Shown: positions 26,965-35,895, numbered from the stretch's first letter. The stretch: DNA of 64,000 bases from Rhodoferax sp. (GCF_018063565.1 NZ_JAGPBB010000001.1:1-64000); one strand, 5' to 3'. The notes: a model not told the origin generated them from the letters alone. Made by a program: numbers and translations.

Positions 26965-27311
26965 AGAACGAAGTACACGAGGCGGTGCGGCCGCCTGCTG
27001 CATCTGACGCCGCCCTGCGCGAGCGCCTGCGCGCCAGTCTGTCTGAACCGCCGGAGACAGAACTTCAAGCGCTTGAAGAGCGGGTGATGGCCCAGTGGCA
27101 ACTACGCGTTGGTGCCGCAGGACCGGTGCCGCAGGGGCGCGGCGGCGTTTTGGCGCTCGGTGAGCGCGCCCGTGCGGTGCTGGTCGGCTTGATCATCTTG
27201 GCCGTGGTGGCAGCGCTGGGCTTGCAGCAGATGCAGAAAAATAGCAGGGCGGCCATCGATGACCTGGCCGAGCCCGACGTGCTGTCGCTGATTTCTCTGG
27301 GGGAACTGTAG
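26961..27311 (+). CDS. DUF3619-type membrane protein, possible anti-sigma factor
   Basis: A 116-residue protein with a soluble N-terminus (LRERLRASLSEPPETEL), one membrane helix (AVLVGLIILAVVAALGL, residues ~75-92) and a short C-terminal tail containing LAEPDVLSLISLG. It matches the DUF3619 family by context and layout. Translational overlap with the sigma factor and the single-pass topology with the N-terminus inside suggest an anti-sigma role; this is inferred. Confidence 0.72.
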   Translation: MKNEVHEAVRPPAASDAALRERLRASLSEPPETELQALEERVMAQWQLRVGAAGPVPQGRGGVLALGERARAVLVGLIILAVVAALGLQQMQKNSRAAIDDLAEPDVLSLISLGEL

Positions 27312-27349
27312 GGAAGCACGGCACTCCGGCCGGGGATAATCGCGCCCCT

Positions 27350-29329
27350 ATGGCACTTATCACCCTTCTTGACGCCCAGCTGGCATTCGGGCACGTCGCC
27401 CTGCTCGACCATGCTGATTTTTCCCTTGAGACGCAAGAGCGTGTGGGGCTGATCGGACGCAATGGCGCGGGCAAATCGTCGATGCTCAGAATCCTCGGCG
27501 GATTGGAAAAACCCGACGACGGCGCGCTGCAAGTGCAGAGCCATACCCGCATCGCTTACGTGGCCCAAGAGCCGCAGCTTGATGCTGATGCAACTGTTTT
27601 TGTAGCTGTAAGTGCAGGTATGGCAAGGGCTAGGGCGTTAATAGACGAGTATTCCCAGGGTCATGGCGACCTTGATGCGATGCAAAGCGAGATCGAGGCA
27701 CTGGACGGCTGGAACTGGGAACAGCGGGTGGCTGAAACCCTGCACCGTTTGCACCTGAACCCGGATGCGGTGCTGAGCACCCTGTCGGGCGGCACTAAAA
27801 AACGGGTTGCCCTGGCACAGGCGCTGGTGGCGCAGCCCGACGTCCTGCTGCTCGATGAACCCACCAACCACCTCGATCTTGACAGCATCGAGTGGCTGGA
27901 AGGCCTGCTGGTTGACTTCAGGGGCAGCATCATCACGGTCACCCATGACCGCACGTTTCTGGACAACGTGGCCACCCGGATCGTGGAGCTTGATCGTGGC
28001 AAGCTGCTCAGTTATCCCGGCAACTTCGGCGCCTATGTCTTGCAAAAGGAGGAGCAGATGGCGCAGGAGGCGGTGATCAACGCGCGCGCCGATAAACTGC
28101 TGGCGCAGGAAGAGGTGTGGATTCGCAAAGGCGTGGAGGCCCGGCGCACCCGTGCGCAGGGGCGCATCACCCGGCTGGAACGTCTGCGTGCCAGTCGGGC
28201 GGCACGACGCGACGCGGTGGGCAGTGTCAACATGGACGTGGTGACTGGCGCCCTGAGCGGCAAACTGGTGGCGGAGCTGACCCACGTGTCCAAGAGTTTC
28301 GCTGACAAGAAAATTGTGCATGACTTCTCAGCCACCATCTTGCGTGGCGACAAGATCGGTCTGCTCGGTGCCAATGGTGCGGGCAAAACCACCTTGCTCA
28401 AGTTGATCCTGGGTGAATTGCAGGCCGACCCGGCCCCGGCCCATGCACCGGCACCCGAGCCAGGGCACAGCCCCTGGGGCACGGTGCGCCAAGGCGCCAA
28501 CATCACCGTGGCGTATTTCGACCAGATGCGCAATGCCCTGGATCTGGACGCCACGCTGGAAGACTTCATCAGCCCGGGCAGTGAGTGGATCGAGATCGGT
28601 AACCAGAAAAAACACGTCAAGAGTTATCTGGGCGATTTTTTGTTTTCACCGGCGCGCGCCAATTCGCCGGTGCGCTCCCTCAGTGGTGGTGAGCGCAATC
28701 GCCTGCTGTTGGCGCGCCTGTTTGCCCGGCCGGCCAACGTGCTGGTACTCGACGAGCCGACCAACGATCTCGACATCGACACGCTGGAATTGCTGGAGGA
28801 TTTGCTGCAGAACTTTGAGGGCACGGTGTTTCTGGTCAGCCACGACCGCACCTTTCTCGACAATGTCGTGACCAGCACCATCGCCTTTGAGGGCGACGCA
28901 CAGTGGCGCGAATACGAAGGCGGTGTGACCGACTGGTTGCTACAGAGCCGGCGCAGCGCCGAGTTGCGCAAAAATAGTGGCCAAAAAGGCTCTCAACCCA
29001 ATAAAGACAGTCGCATACAGCTATTAAAAGCAGTGGATTCAACACTCCCTGTGACGGCCGAAGGTGCCGCGCCGGTGGCGGCAGCGCCAGCCGCCGTGAC
29101 CCGTGCGCGCAAGCTCAGCTTCAAGGAGCAGCGCGAGCTCGATGGCCTGCCCGAGCTGATTGCGCGGCTGGAGTCCGAACAGGCCGACATCAATGCCTTG
29201 CTCGCCGATGGCAGCCTGTATGCCATTGATAACGCACGCGCGCTCAAACTGGCCACACGCAGCGCGCAAATCGACGACGAGTTGCTGGCGGCTCTTGAGC
29301 GCTGGGAACTGCTGGGCAGCCCTGCCTAG
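27350..29329 (+). CDS. uup: ABC-F ATPase, Uup-type
   Basis: A soluble ATPase of 659 residues with two ABC domains and a C-terminal coiled-coil domain, the Uup layout. Domain 1: GRNGAGKSS, LSGGTKKRVALAQAL, LLLDEPTNHLD. Domain 2: GANGAGKTT, LSGGERNRLLLARL, VLDEPTNDLD. The C-terminal domain (from ~residue 580, LSFKEQRELDGLPELI) binds DNA or ribosome in relatives. Two copies of the AT-rich repeat lie inside the gene without breaking the frame (27603-27642 in domain 1 and 28984-29023 in the linker before the C-terminal domain). Confidence 0.93.
   Translation: MALITLLDAQLAFGHVALLDHADFSLETQERVGLIGRNGAGKSSMLRILGGLEKPDDGALQVQSHTRIAYVAQEPQLDADATVFVAVSAGMARARALIDEYSQGHGDLDAMQSEIEALDGWNWEQRVAETLHRLHLNPDAVLSTLSGGTKKRVALAQALVAQPDVLLLDEPTNHLDLDSIEWLEGLLVDFRGSIITVTHDRTFLDNVATRIVELDRGKLLSYPGNFGAYVLQKEEQMAQEAVINARADKLLAQEEVWIRKGVEARRTRAQGRITRLERLRASRAARRDAVGSVNMDVVTGALSGKLVAELTHVSKSFADKKIVHDFSATILRGDKIGLLGANGAGKTTLLKLILGELQADPAPAHAPAPEPGHSPWGTVRQGANITVAYFDQMRNALDLDATLEDFISPGSEWIEIGNQKKHVKSYLGDFLFSPARANSPVRSLSGGERNRLLLARLFARPANVLVLDEPTNDLDIDTLELLEDLLQNFEGTVFLVSHDRTFLDNVVTSTIAFEGDAQWREYEGGVTDWLLQSRRSAELRKNSGQKGSQPNKDSRIQLLKAVDSTLPVTAEGAAPVAAAPAAVTRARKLSFKEQRELDGLPELIARLESEQADINALLADGSLYAIDNARALKLATRSAQIDDELLAALERWELLGSPA
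27603..27642 (+). repeat. AT-rich dispersed element, copy d (inside uup)
   Basis: TAGCTG at 27603-27608 and GGGCTAGGG at 27627-27635; 25 of 40 positions match copy a without gaps. It codes for part of the segment VAVSAGMARARALI of Uup domain 1, a region of variable sequence in the family. Confidence 0.55.
28984..29023 (-). repeat. AT-rich dispersed element, copy e (inside uup)
   Basis: Minus-strand TAGCTG at 29023-29018 and GGGTTGAGAG from 28999; fixed 24-nt offset. It codes for the linker segment GQKGSQPNKDSRIQLL. The sequence is visibly more AT-rich than the surrounding gene. Confidence 0.6.
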
Positions 29330-29372
29330 ACGGCACCGGGTTCTCCTGACATCAGGATTTGCCCATGGTTTA

Positions 29373-32162
29373 ATGCCGATCATGTTGCGCGTCATTCGGC
29401 TTCTTGTTGCCTGCTGCTGCCTGTTGGCGGCTGGCTCGGCGCTGGCTGCCTCAAGCGTGCGTATCGGGGTTCTGGCGTTCCAGGCCAAATCCGAGACCCT
29501 GGCGCAATGGACGTCTACGGCCCAATGGCTGAGTCAGCAGTTGCCGCAATACCGGTTTGAAGTGATTCCCTTGGGTTATGAGGAGCTGGATGCGGCGGTT
29601 GATGCGGGCAGCATTGATTTTGTATTCACCAACCCGGAGCATTACATCGTCCTGCGCAACCGACACCAGTTGCGCCCGATGGTGACGCTCAACATGCTCT
29701 TGGACGGGCGTGTTGTGGATCAGTTTGGCAGTGTCATCTTCACCCGCGCCGACAGTGGCATCAGCACATTGGAGGCGGTTCGTGGCAAGCGGGTGGCTGC
29801 CGTCAGTGTGAATTCGTTGGGTGGTTTTCTGATGGCAGCGGATATTTTTCTGCACGCCGGGTTGAAGCTGCTGGACAGTGCTGAGGTGGAGATGCTCTAC
29901 CTCGGTCTGCCGCAAACGCAGATCGTCCAAGCGGTTATCGAGGGCAAAGCCGACGTTGGCATTGTGCGCACCGGCGTCGTCGAGAGTCTGCGAGCGCAGG
30001 GAAAAATCGACTTGAACCAGTTGCGTGTGCTCAACGCGCAGACGACTGCAGACTTTCCGCAACTGTTGTCCACCGATCTGTATCCCGAGTGGCCGTGGAC
30101 CGCCTTGCGCCATACCTCCAAGGCGCTGGTGAAGGCCACCACGCTGGCGTTGTTGCAGATTCCGGTGGATTCCGAAGCGGCGCGAAGCGGACGTTATCAG
30201 GGCTTCTCGACACCGTCCAACTACACCGTCATTGAAGATCTGATGCGCCGTGTGAACGTCTATCCTGGTATGCGGGAGCGACCGGTGTGGCAGGCGCTGT
30301 GGCAGGACCACCCAACCAAAATCCTGCTGTTGACCAGTGCCTTGTTGCTGATAGGGGTGACCATGGCGGTTTATTTCTGGCGCAGCAACCGCCGCTTGCG
30401 TGAATTGACCCGTGCCACCCATGAAGCGCAGGCGTCACTGGAGGTGGCTGCAGCGGCGTTTGACAGCCAGGTCGGGCTGGTGGTGACCGATGAGATGGCG
30501 CGTATCAAGCTCGCCAACAAGGCGATGTCGGCATTGTTGGGCTTTCTCCCTCATGATCTGACCGGACAGCTGACCCAGCTGTTGCGCAGCGATGCCTTGC
30601 CCGAGTTCACCATGCGCAAAGTCTGGCAGGAACTGCAGCAGCACGGACGCTGGCAAGGCGAGTTGATTTGCCGGCATCGCAATGGGCGTGATGTACCCTG
30701 CATGGTCACCATCAGTGCAATCCGAAATCCTGGCACCGGCCTGAGCGGGTACGTGGGTTCGTTCACCGATATCACCGATCGCAAACGGGCCGAATCACAC
30801 ATCCGCGAGCTGGCGTACTTTGATCCATTGACGCAACTGCCCAACCGACGCATGTTCCTGGAGGCGCTGCAGACCGCCATGAACAACGCCTTGCTTGAAG
30901 GTACGCTGGCGGGTGTGATGTTCATTGATCTGGATTTCTTCAAGAATCTGAACGACTCACACGGTCATTCGGTGGGGGATCAGCTGCTCAGCCGTATCGC
31001 CCAACGGCTCACACTGATCATTGGTGAGCACGATATGGCGGCACGCTTGGGCGGTGATGAATTTGTGGTGATGCTGACCGGATTGGATACCAGCGAATCG
31101 GTCGCCATGGAGCAGACGCTGGCGATGGCACAGGCGGTGCACCAGGCATTGCTGTCACCGTTTGAACTCGACACTGCCAGTGATTTTGGCGACCACGCCC
31201 AAACGCTGCGCTACACCTGTAGCGGCAGCATCGGGGTCGCCTTGTTCGGTCTGCTGGAAGAGCCACTGACCGAGGTGCTCAAGCGTGCGGACGTGGCCAT
31301 GTACAAGGCCAAGCACGACGGACGCAACCTGATCCGCCAATACGATCCGCTGGCGCAAAAAGCCGTCAATGAGCGCATGGCGCTGAGCAATGATCTGAAT
31401 CTTGCGTTGCGTGACGGCCAGCTCAGCCTGCTTTATCAGCTGCAGGTGGATGCCGCAAGCCACCCGGTCGGTGCCGAATGTCTGATGCGCTGGGAACACC
31501 CGGTGCGCGGCAAGGTGTCACCGGTCGAGTTCATCCCGCTGGCTGAAGATTCGGGTGCCATCATCGCCATGGGTGACTGGGTGGTGCGCAGTGCCTGCGA
31601 AACCCTCACCCGCTGGGCCGCCATGCCCGCCATGGCGGGTTTGACCTTGAGTGTCAACGTCAGCCCGCGCCAGTTTTCTGAGGCTGATTTTGTCGAGCGT
31701 GTGGCCCGGATCATCGCTGACACCGGGGCCAGGGCGCAATTGCTTCGCCTGGAGGTCACCGAGGGCATCGTGATGCAGGACACCCGCCTGGTGATCGACC
31801 GCATGCAGCAGCTTTGCACCATGGGGCTGAGCTTTTCGATCGATGATTTCGGCACCGGCTATTCATCGCTGTCGTATATGCAGATGCTGCCTCTGGCGGA
31901 GATCAAGATTGACAAGACTTTTGTCAACGATCTCACCACCAATGAGCGCTCGGCGGCAATCGTCAAGGCGGTGATCGCACTGGGCAACAGCATGAACATC
32001 ACGATTGTGTCGGAAGGCGTGGAAACCCATGCCCAGAAAGACCAGTTGCTGGCGCTGGGTTGTCCCCTGCTACAAGGCTACCTGATCAGCCGACCCATTG
32101 AGCGTGCCGCATTGGAACAGTTGGTCGCGTCGAAGTTTCAGGCGACCCCACTGGGGGGCTGA
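29373..32162 (+). CDS. PhnD-like sensor / PAS / GGDEF / EAL cyclic-di-GMP protein
   Basis: A membrane signalling protein of about 929 residues. Order: signal peptide (RLLVACCCLLAAGSALAA), a PhnD/TtrS-type periplasmic binding domain (residues ~28-290), a membrane helix (ILLLTSALLLIGVTMAVYF, ~312-331), a PAS domain with PAC (~355-480), GGDEF with intact RLGGDEFVV, and EAL. The EAL motif is ECLMRW (Ala replaced by Cys), but the other catalytic motifs (NVSPRQF, EVTEG, DDFGTGYSS, EGVET) are intact, so the domain is probably active. Start may be 29373 or 29382. Ligand unknown; phosphonate, phosphite or sulfur oxyanions are family precedents. Confidence 0.88.
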   Translation: MPIMLRVIRLLVACCCLLAAGSALAASSVRIGVLAFQAKSETLAQWTSTAQWLSQQLPQYRFEVIPLGYEELDAAVDAGSIDFVFTNPEHYIVLRNRHQLRPMVTLNMLLDGRVVDQFGSVIFTRADSGISTLEAVRGKRVAAVSVNSLGGFLMAADIFLHAGLKLLDSAEVEMLYLGLPQTQIVQAVIEGKADVGIVRTGVVESLRAQGKIDLNQLRVLNAQTTADFPQLLSTDLYPEWPWTALRHTSKALVKATTLALLQIPVDSEAARSGRYQGFSTPSNYTVIEDLMRRVNVYPGMRERPVWQALWQDHPTKILLLTSALLLIGVTMAVYFWRSNRRLRELTRATHEAQASLEVAAAAFDSQVGLVVTDEMARIKLANKAMSALLGFLPHDLTGQLTQLLRSDALPEFTMRKVWQELQQHGRWQGELICRHRNGRDVPCMVTISAIRNPGTGLSGYVGSFTDITDRKRAESHIRELAYFDPLTQLPNRRMFLEALQTAMNNALLEGTLAGVMFIDLDFFKNLNDSHGHSVGDQLLSRIAQRLTLIIGEHDMAARLGGDEFVVMLTGLDTSESVAMEQTLAMAQAVHQALLSPFELDTASDFGDHAQTLRYTCSGSIGVALFGLLEEPLTEVLKRADVAMYKAKHDGRNLIRQYDPLAQKAVNERMALSNDLNLALRDGQLSLLYQLQVDAASHPVGAECLMRWEHPVRGKVSPVEFIPLAEDSGAIIAMGDWVVRSACETLTRWAAMPAMAGLTLSVNVSPRQFSEADFVERVARIIADTGARAQLLRLEVTEGIVMQDTRLVIDRMQQLCTMGLSFSIDDFGTGYSSLSYMQMLPLAEIKIDKTFVNDLTTNERSAAIVKAVIALGNSMNITIVSEGVETHAQKDQLLALGCPLLQGYLISRPIERAALEQLVASKFQATPLGG

Positions 32163-32168
32163 GCCGCC

Positions 32169-32657
32169 TCAGCGGCTGCTGCCAGCCCTGTGCTGGCCCG
32201 ACGCTCGGCTGCACTCGTTGTTCTCAGTGGCCAGCAAAGTGGCCAGGCGCATGAACTCACATTGCTCCTGCGCTGACAAGGGCGCGAGAATTCGCTTTTG
32301 AGCATCTTCCATGTGCGGGATGGTCCGGCTCAGCAACTGTTCGCCGGATGGCGTCAAGGTCAACAGGCGCAGACGACGGTCGTCGGGCGAGGCATGGCGT
32401 TGTAACAGCGCGCGGGCTTCGAGCCGGTCGATCACTGCGGCGGTGGTGGAGGTGTCGAGTGCAATGCTGCGTGCAATGGTGCGCTGGTCTGCCTTGGGCT
32501 GGTTGTGGACCAGTTGCAAAACAGCGTATTGCACCGGTGTGATGTCAAGCTCCTGCGTCTCCTGATGGAAGATGCCCACCGCAATTTGCTGGAGCCGCCG
32601 AATCACATGACCGGGCTGCAGGGTGATGTCCACAGCGTCTGGGGTGTTGTTGTCCAT
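32169..32657 (-). CDS. MarR-family regulator of the 3-hydroxybenzoate/gentisate operon
   Basis: A 162-residue winged-helix regulator starting at MDNNTPDAVD (ATG 32657). The wHTH is seen in QRTIARSIALDTSTTAAVIDRL, quoted in part at residues 65-90, with the wing HASPDDRRLRLLTLT. It is divergent from the 3-hydroxybenzoate hydroxylase gene, and a perfect AGTACAC/GTGTACT palindrome lies between the two. Such MarR regulators normally repress the aromatic operon until the aromatic acid binds; that mode is inferred. Confidence 0.88.
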   Translation of the reverse strand: MDNNTPDAVDITLQPGHVIRRLQQIAVGIFHQETQELDITPVQYAVLQLVHNQPKADQRTIARSIALDTSTTAAVIDRLEARALLQRHASPDDRRLRLLTLTPSGEQLLSRTIPHMEDAQKRILAPLSAQEQCEFMRLATLLATENNECSRASGQHRAGSSR

Positions 32658-32720
32658 GCCGTGAATTTTAGGATTGATGACCCACAAGGGTTTTCCCCAA
32701 TTTGCGATTTGTCATTCATA

Positions 32721-32743
32721 AGTACACTGACGATATGTGTACT
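32721..32743. promoter_or_regulatory. palindromic operator candidate for the MarR regulator
   Basis: AGTACAC, 9-nt spacer, GTGTACT; both arms perfect. It lies 64 bp upstream of the MarR start and 48 bp upstream of the hydroxylase start. A weak plus-strand promoter (TTGTCA at 32709, GATATG/TATGTG near 32732-32739) would be covered by it, which fits repression. Confidence 0.6.
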
Positions 32744-32791
32744 GATTTGTTTGGCCATTTCGAATTCTGAAATCAACGATGGAGACAAGCC

Positions 32792-33994
32792 ATGAGTGAA
32801 CAACAAGCAGTTCTGCCCGTTTTGGTTGCGGGTGGTGGTATTGGCGGCCTGGCCGCCGCCCTGGCCCTGGTGCGCCAGGGTTTCAAAGTGCAAGTGCTGG
32901 AGCAGGCCGAGCACATTGGCGAAATTGGCGCTGGCATTCAGCTCGGCCCCAACGCGTTTCATGCGTTTGATGCGCTGGGCGTGGGGGACAAGGCGCGCAG
33001 CCGCTCGGTGTTCACCGATTACATGGTGATGCACGACGCGCTCGACGAGTACCAGGTCGGCAAAATTCCGACGGGCGAGGCGTTTCGGGCGCGTTTCGGC
33101 AACCCCTATGCGGTGATTCACCGGGTTGACATTCACACCTCCCTGCTCGAAGGCGCGCAGGAAACCGGCCAGGTCGAGTTTCACACCAGCACCCGTATCG
33201 AGCGTGTCGAGCAGAGCGACACCCGTGTGACCGTATTCGATCAGAACGGCAAAGCCTGGACCGGGGTGGCGCTGATCGGCGCCGACGGCGGCAAGTCAGT
33301 GGTGCGCAAGCAGTATGTGAACGACCCGCCGCGCGTCACCGGTCATGTGGTGTACCGCTCTGTCATCGACCGCGCCGAGTTCCCCGAGAACCTGCAGTGG
33401 AATGCGGCCAGTATCTGGGTTGGCCCCATGTGCCATCTGGTGCACTACCCGCTGCGCGGCGGCGAGCAGTACAACGTGGTGGTGACCTTTCACAGCCGCA
33501 ACACCGAGGAGTGGGGTGTCACTGAAGGCAGCAAGGAAGAGGTGCAAAGCTATTTCAAGGACATAAGCCCGAAAGCACGCCAGCTGATCGACCTGCCCAA
33601 ACAGTGGAAACGCTGGGCCACTGCCGACCGCGAACCCATTGGCACCTGGGTGTTCGGCCGCGCCACCATTTTGGGTGATGCTGCGCACCCCACCACCCAG
33701 TACATGGCACAAGGTGCCTGCATGGCACTTGAAGATGCGGTGACACTGGGTGAAGCGCTGCGCGTGAATGGCAACGACTGGCCCAAGGCGCTCGATCTGT
33801 ACCAGCGCTCGCGTGTGGCCCGCACGGCCCGCATCGTGCTCTCGGGCCGAGAAATGGGCCGCCTGTACCACGCCGCAGGTGTGGAGCGCCTGGTGCGCAA
33901 CAGTCTCTGGAAAGGTCGTACCCCGGAGCGGTTTTATGACGCGATGGAGTGGCTGTACGGTTGGAATGTCAACAACTGTCTCGAACGCAATTGA
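32792..33994 (+). CDS. nagX: 3-hydroxybenzoate 6-monooxygenase (FAD)
   Basis: A class A flavin monooxygenase of 400 residues that hydroxylates 3-hydroxybenzoate to gentisate with NADH and O2. FAD-binding motifs: GGGIGGLAAALAL (N-terminal Rossmann), GADGGKSVVRK (DG motif) and GDAAHPTTQYMAQGA (FAD ribityl). The sequence EIGAGIQLGPNAFHAFDALG is characteristic of the 3HB-6-hydroxylase/salicylate hydroxylase group; the gentisate genes downstream decide in favour of 3-hydroxybenzoate. A salicylate 5-hydroxylase role is unlikely because that enzyme is of Rieske type. First gene of the operon. Confidence 0.9.
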   Translation: MSEQQAVLPVLVAGGGIGGLAAALALVRQGFKVQVLEQAEHIGEIGAGIQLGPNAFHAFDALGVGDKARSRSVFTDYMVMHDALDEYQVGKIPTGEAFRARFGNPYAVIHRVDIHTSLLEGAQETGQVEFHTSTRIERVEQSDTRVTVFDQNGKAWTGVALIGADGGKSVVRKQYVNDPPRVTGHVVYRSVIDRAEFPENLQWNAASIWVGPMCHLVHYPLRGGEQYNVVVTFHSRNTEEWGVTEGSKEEVQSYFKDISPKARQLIDLPKQWKRWATADREPIGTWVFGRATILGDAAHPTTQYMAQGACMALEDAVTLGEALRVNGNDWPKALDLYQRSRVARTARIVLSGREMGRLYHAAGVERLVRNSLWKGRTPERFYDAMEWLYGWNVNNCLERN

Positions 33995-33999
33995 CCCCC

Positions 34000-34080
34000 C
34001 TATGCCGGCTTGCGCCGTCGTCCCCCCAAGGGGGACAGCACCTGCGGCCTGGCGGAGTCAGTTCCGCGGTGCTCCCGCTG
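34000..34080. repeat. GC-rich intergenic hairpin element of Comamonadaceae type
   Basis: The 112-bp gap between hydroxylase and gentisate dioxygenase contains GTCCCCC-CAA-GGGGGAC (34020-34036), a perfect 7-bp stem, inside a longer GC-rich stretch of the CCCCC...AAGGGGG type that I remember from many Comamonadaceae intergenic regions. It sits within an operon, so it might attenuate transcription or protect the upstream transcript; no T-run follows. Confidence 0.55.
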
Positions 34081-34106
34081 AAGATACTCACTCATTAGGA
34101 TCGAAC

Positions 34107-35141
34107 ATGAACGAACTTGGCCGACTGGAAGACTTGCCGCAAGACTACCGCGACGATCTGACCCAACTCAACCTGGTGCCGCTGTGGCCCAGCCTGCGCG
34201 CGGTGCTGCCGCCCAAAGTGCCGGCCCGCAAAACCCAGCCCGCGTTCTGGTCTTACCAGGCGCTGCGCCCGCTGCTGATGCGCGCAGGCGAACTCACTCC
34301 CATGGAGAAAGCCGAGCGCCGTGTGCTGGTGCTGGCCAACCCGGGCCACGGACTGGAAAAGATGCAGGCCAGTGCCGCCATGTACCTGGGGATGCAATTG
34401 CTGTTGCCCGGTGAATGGGCGCCATCGCACAAACACACACCCAATGCGGTGCGCATGATCGTCGAAGGCGAAGGTGCCTGGACCACAGTAGACGGCGAAA
34501 AGTGTCCAATGAGCCGGGGCGATCTGATCCTGACCCCTACCGGTCTGTGGCACGAGCACGGCCATGATGGCACTGAGCCGGTGGTCTGGCTGGATGTGCT
34601 GGACCTGCCCATCGTCTACTTTCTGGAAACCTCGTACGTCATCGAAGGTCAACGTCAGGTGCAAAAGACCAGCCGTGGCGACCGTGCCTGGACACGTGCC
34701 GGGGTGGTGCCCAGCCCGGTGTTTACCCGCAACGACAAGCGCAACCCGGTGTTGCGCTACCCCTGGGCCGATGCCCGCGCCGCGCTGCTGTCGCTGGCTG
34801 AAGACCAGCCTGAGCGAGAGGCGGTGCAAGTCACCTATATCAACCCGGAAACTGGTGGTGATGCCGAAAACATCCTGGGTTTTTACAGTCTGCTGCTGCG
34901 CCCGGGCCAGTCGCTCACGCTGCCGGCGCGCTCTCCCGCGCAGGTTTTCCATGTGATCGAAGGCGCGGTGAGCGCGCAGATCGTCGACAAGACCTTCACC
35001 CTGGCCGAGGCCGACACCTGCTGTGCCCCAGGCTACGAGGCGGTGACCTTGCGCAACCTGAACGCCGAGCAACCCGCGTTTGTATTCATCGCTGACGAAG
35101 CCCCGCTACACCGCAAGCTCGGTGTGTACGAGGTTCGCTGA
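34107..35141 (+). CDS. nagI: gentisate 1,2-dioxygenase
   Basis: A bicupin Fe(II) ring-cleavage dioxygenase of 344 residues that opens gentisate to maleylpyruvate. The iron-binding cupin motif is SHKHTPNAVRMIVEGEG (HxH around residue 110) with LWHEHGHDG as the second part; a second, probably structural cupin lies at residues ~260-330. Start ATG 34107 follows AGGATCGAAC, a usable ribosome site; the frame is open upstream into the hydroxylase gene but that part is not coding. Second gene of the operon. Confidence 0.93.
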   Translation: MNELGRLEDLPQDYRDDLTQLNLVPLWPSLRAVLPPKVPARKTQPAFWSYQALRPLLMRAGELTPMEKAERRVLVLANPGHGLEKMQASAAMYLGMQLLLPGEWAPSHKHTPNAVRMIVEGEGAWTTVDGEKCPMSRGDLILTPTGLWHEHGHDGTEPVVWLDVLDLPIVYFLETSYVIEGQRQVQKTSRGDRAWTRAGVVPSPVFTRNDKRNPVLRYPWADARAALLSLAEDQPEREAVQVTYINPETGGDAENILGFYSLLLRPGQSLTLPARSPAQVFHVIEGAVSAQIVDKTFTLAEADTCCAPGYEAVTLRNLNAEQPAFVFIADEAPLHRKLGVYEVR

Positions 35142-35193
35142 AAGAAACACCTTGGCCACTGCGTCTTGACATCCCCACTTTGGACTGCCCACC

Positions 35194-35895
35194 ATGACCG
35201 CCTACCTCTGGAATCCACCCGCCGTTCAATCGCTGCCGGTTCGCGGCAAGGCTGAACGTTTCCCGATCAACCGCCTGTTCTTTGTCGGCCGCAACTACCA
35301 TGCCCACGCGGTGGAAATGGGCCGCCCCGTGGACAAGTCGGCCGAGCGACCGTTCTACTTCACCAAAGCACCGCAAACCCTGGTGCAAAGCGGTGCCACC
35401 ATTGCCTACCCGCCTGGCACATCCAACTACCATTTCGAGATGGAGCTGGTGGTAGCGATTGGCACGCCGGGCTTTCGCGTGGCAGCTGATGAGGCCCACA
35501 CGCTGATCTACGGTTACGCTGCCGGGCTGGACATGACCCGGCGCGACCTGCAACTGGTGGCGCGCGACAAGGGTCGCCCCTGGGACCTGGGCAAAGACGT
35601 CGAAGAGTCGTCGGTTTGTACAGAAATTGTGCCTCAAGCCCAAGTGGTGATATCGCAAGGCGCTATTTCTTTGGAAGTCAATGGGGTGACCCAACAGTCC
35701 TCCAATGTGGACAAACTGATCTGGAACATCCGCGAACTGATCGCTGATTTGTCTCAGTTCTATCATCTGCGACCGGGCGACCTGATCTATACCGGCACGC
35801 CCGAAGGCGTTGGGGCGGTGGTGGCAGGCGACCGCATCACTGGACGGGTCGAAGGCGTGGCCGAGGTGGCGCTGACCATCGGTGAGCCAGAATGA
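35194..35895 (+). CDS. nagK: fumarylpyruvate hydrolase (FAH family)
   Basis: A 233-residue member of the fumarylacetoacetate hydrolase family; in the gentisate route it splits fumarylpyruvate into fumarate and pyruvate. Metal-binding and active-site motifs: FFVGRNYHAHAVEMG, FHFEMEL-like YHFEMELVVAIG, GYAAGLDMTRRDLQ and the C-terminal YTGTPEGVG. The middle of the gene (codons ~145-157) is formed by copy f of the AT-rich repeat, giving an atypical local sequence (IVPQAQVVISQGAI) while keeping the frame. Confidence 0.92.
   Translation: MTAYLWNPPAVQSLPVRGKAERFPINRLFFVGRNYHAHAVEMGRPVDKSAERPFYFTKAPQTLVQSGATIAYPPGTSNYHFEMELVVAIGTPGFRVAADEAHTLIYGYAAGLDMTRRDLQLVARDKGRPWDLGKDVEESSVCTEIVPQAQVVISQGAISLEVNGVTQQSSNVDKLIWNIRELIADLSQFYHLRPGDLIYTGTPEGVGAVVAGDRITGRVEGVAEVALTIGEPE
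35626..35665 (-). repeat. AT-rich dispersed element, copy f (inside nagK)
   Basis: Minus strand: TAGCG at 35665-35661 and GGGCTTGAGG from 35641; the 24-nt offset is kept although the first motif differs by one base. Weaker copy than a-e. Confidence 0.45.
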
